The translations under genes and the position numbers were made by a program. The notes under the pieces are model-generated. The model saw only the letters and a program-made list of their open reading frames with translations. It had not been told where the DNA came from and did no database searches. Below, in pieces: positions 6,027-6,894 of a stretch of 6,894 bases of DNA. This DNA is from Alphaproteobacteria bacterium (GTDB lineage: Bacteria > Pseudomonadota > Alphaproteobacteria > Rhizobiales > Xanthobacteraceae), in NCBI GenBank assembly GCA_005884465.1, contig VAZH01000126.1, forward strand, positions 1 through 6,894, given 5' to 3'. The number at the start of each line of letters is the position of its first letter. Within the stretch, counting starts at the first letter, position 1.

Positions 6027-6560
6027 TCAACGCTTCTGGTACGGGTGGAAGATGTGGTCCTTCGCCTTCACGGCCACATGGCACGCGTGTCTGCAGTCTG
6101 AGGGGCTGGGATCGGCCGCGAACTTGTCGGATGCGGCTTCGTAGTTGAACAGCGCGTATCCCCATCCGCCGCTTTTCGGAAATCTCTTGCTGTCCTTTTC
6201 GATGACGAAAGCCTGCGTGAAGACGTCTGGCACATCCACGACGAATGGGGCCTCCGTGCTCTTCTTCGGCTTCCACTGGAGCTTCACGATCTTGGAACCA
6301 TCCGGGAAAGGCTGGCCGTTGTCCGGAACGCCGGCCTTGTACGCCTCGATCATGGTCGGATTGGCGACGATCACCTTGAGAACTTCGTCGGTCCGGGCGG
6401 AAGAGACCACCGCCCAGTCCTCGTATCCCTTGAAGTCGGAGAACGCGATTCCGCTTGGCGATGTCAGCGAGTACTTGTCCTGCGCGTAAACGGCCATGCC
6501 GCCCAGGACGGCGAACACTGCCGTTGCAATCGCAATCGTGAGCTTACTTTTGCGCTTCAT
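6027..6560 (-). CDS. Cytochrome P460-family c-type haem protein with CX3CH motif
   Basis: This 177-residue exported protein resembles the cytochrome P460 family, periplasmic c-type haem proteins that include hydroxylamine-oxidising P460 and NO-binding cytochrome c'-beta. A signal peptide is clear: MKRKSK, a hydrophobic core to about 22, and VYA (24-26) before QDKY. The mature part has family-like sequence: YEDWAVVSSARTDEVLKVIV (46-65), GSKIVKLQWKP (88-98) and GGWGYALFNY (131-140). The haem motif is at the C-terminus: C156-R-H-A-C160-H161, three residues between the cysteines instead of two, followed by KAKDHIFHPY. In P460 itself a lysine cross-links to the haem; K62 and K75 are candidates I cannot place without an alignment. 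AAGGGA at 6567-6572 is 6 bases before the ATG. The natural substrate is unknown. Confidence 0.85.
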   Translation of the reverse strand: MKRKSKLTIAIATAVFAVLGGMAVYAQDKYSLTSPSGIAFSDFKGYEDWAVVSSARTDEVLKVIVANPTMIEAYKAGVPDNGQPFPDGSKIVKLQWKPKKSTEAPFVVDVPDVFTQAFVIEKDSKRFPKSGGWGYALFNYEAASDKFAADPSPSDCRHACHVAVKAKDHIFHPYQKR

Positions 6561-6591
6561 GGCTGATCCCTTTTAATGGTCGTGGACGAGC

Positions 6592-6702
6592 TTATTTTCC
6601 CGGCGATTTGAACGTCACGGTCTGTGCAGTGAGGACGCATCTTTCGGGATCCACCGCCTCGATCAGCACCTTGTGCTCTCCGGTGCGTCCGTTAGGTGCC
6701 AT
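6592..6702 (-). pseudogene. 3' remnant resembling a DUF6130-type protein
   Basis: A minus-strand frame ends at TAA (6592-6594) and reads MAPNGRTGEHKVLIEAVDPE (from the ATG at 6702), then RCVLTAQTVTFKSPGK. The GEHKVLIE...D...V...TVTF pattern matches, from memory, the C-terminal end of DUF6130-type small periplasmic proteins. The frame is open only to 6732, where a TAG closes it, and the bases before it do not continue the family sequence in any frame I read. The larger N-terminal part therefore seems lost. It ends 31 bases before the P460 start and may once have shared its transcript. A short functional protein from the ATG at 6702 is possible, but I see no ribosome binding site. Confidence 0.4.
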
Positions 6703-6752
6703 GAGCAGCCGTCGAAGACAGGGGGACGGGCCCTAATGAAATCTCATCGACA

Positions 6753-6893
6753 TCAACGCCGATCCGGGTTCTCCTCGACGGTGTATTTAGAATGAGTGAT
6801 TTCGCTTACTCGCTCAACAAGATGCGCACGCGAGGGTGCAGGGTCAAACCGATCGGCGAAATATTGCGTTTCGTTGGCCACCAGTCCTTCGCG
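6753..6893 (-). CDS. C-terminal end of an unidentified protein (partial)
   Basis: A minus-strand frame enters from the right edge and stays open for 46 codons to TGA (6753-6755). It begins REGLVANETQYFADRFDPAP and ends YTVEENPDRR. The composition is ordinary and mildly acidic, unlike the arginine-rich shadow frames nearby, which suggests real coding sequence. I do not recognise the family. A + strand frame from the ATG at 6792 is also open to the window edge over the same bases but lacks a ribosome binding site. If the minus-strand reading is right, this gene lies upstream of the remnant and the P460 gene in the same direction. Confidence 0.4.
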   Translation of the reverse strand, partial: REGLVANETQYFADRFDPAPSRAHLVERVSEITHSKYTVEENPDRR

Positions 6894-6894
6894 G

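Noticed and set aside
5718..6144. Overlapping + strand frames upstream of and into the P460 gene
   Set aside because: The peptides are Arg/Ser-rich and carry a phrase typical of repeat-derived spurious ORFs; part of the stretch is antisense to P460.
6792..6894. + strand gene start at ATG 6792
   Set aside because: There is no ribosome binding site, and the opposite strand has a more protein-like frame; 34 codons are not enough to support it.
1..6894. CRISPR array, tRNA, rRNA, transposase or toxin-antitoxin pair
   Set aside because: I found no regularly spaced repeats, cloverleaf, rRNA-like stretch or recognisable transposase or toxin sequence on either strand.

Overview
The window looks like chromosomal DNA of a GC-rich alphaproteobacterium of the Bradyrhizobium/Rhodopseudomonas group (Hyphomicrobiales). 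Three things point there: an F0 operon carrying both a b' and a b subunit and ending without F1 genes, the protein sequences themselves, and intergenic repeats of a kind I remember from Bradyrhizobium. No database search was possible, so names rest on motifs and recognisable family sequence.

Left part, + strand (1-1452): the end of the F0 operon of the H+-ATP synthase. It holds the last codons of subunit a (atpB), then subunit c (atpE), subunit b' (atpF2, also called atpG) and subunit b (atpF). These form the membrane rotor ring and the peripheral stalk. A palindromic intergenic repeat (about 1461-1567) separates this operon from the convergent minus-strand genes.

Middle, - strand (1584-5681), read right to left: thrC (threonine synthase, TTG start), an M16 zinc peptidase whose start overlaps the thrC stop (ATGA), a RimJ-type GNAT acetyltransferase 47 bases further on, and then, after a 101-base gap with a possible promoter, an exported protein of unknown function. 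The first three look like one transcription unit. A possible promoter and a 13-bp hairpin lie directly before the thrC ribosome binding site.

Right part (about 5721-6894) is different in character: non-coding DNA with what looks like a degenerate dispersed repeat, a cytochrome P460-family gene on the minus strand with an unusual CX3CH haem motif, a short 3' remnant resembling a DUF6130-type protein, and the C-terminal end of another minus-strand frame running off the window. It reads as an accessory, partly decayed segment next to a conserved core block.

I do not see a CRISPR array, tRNA, rRNA, transposase or clear phage gene. The most unusual coding observation is the P460 protein with three residues between its haem-motif cysteines. 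The most unusual regulatory observation is the hairpin at the expected 5' end of the thrC mRNA.
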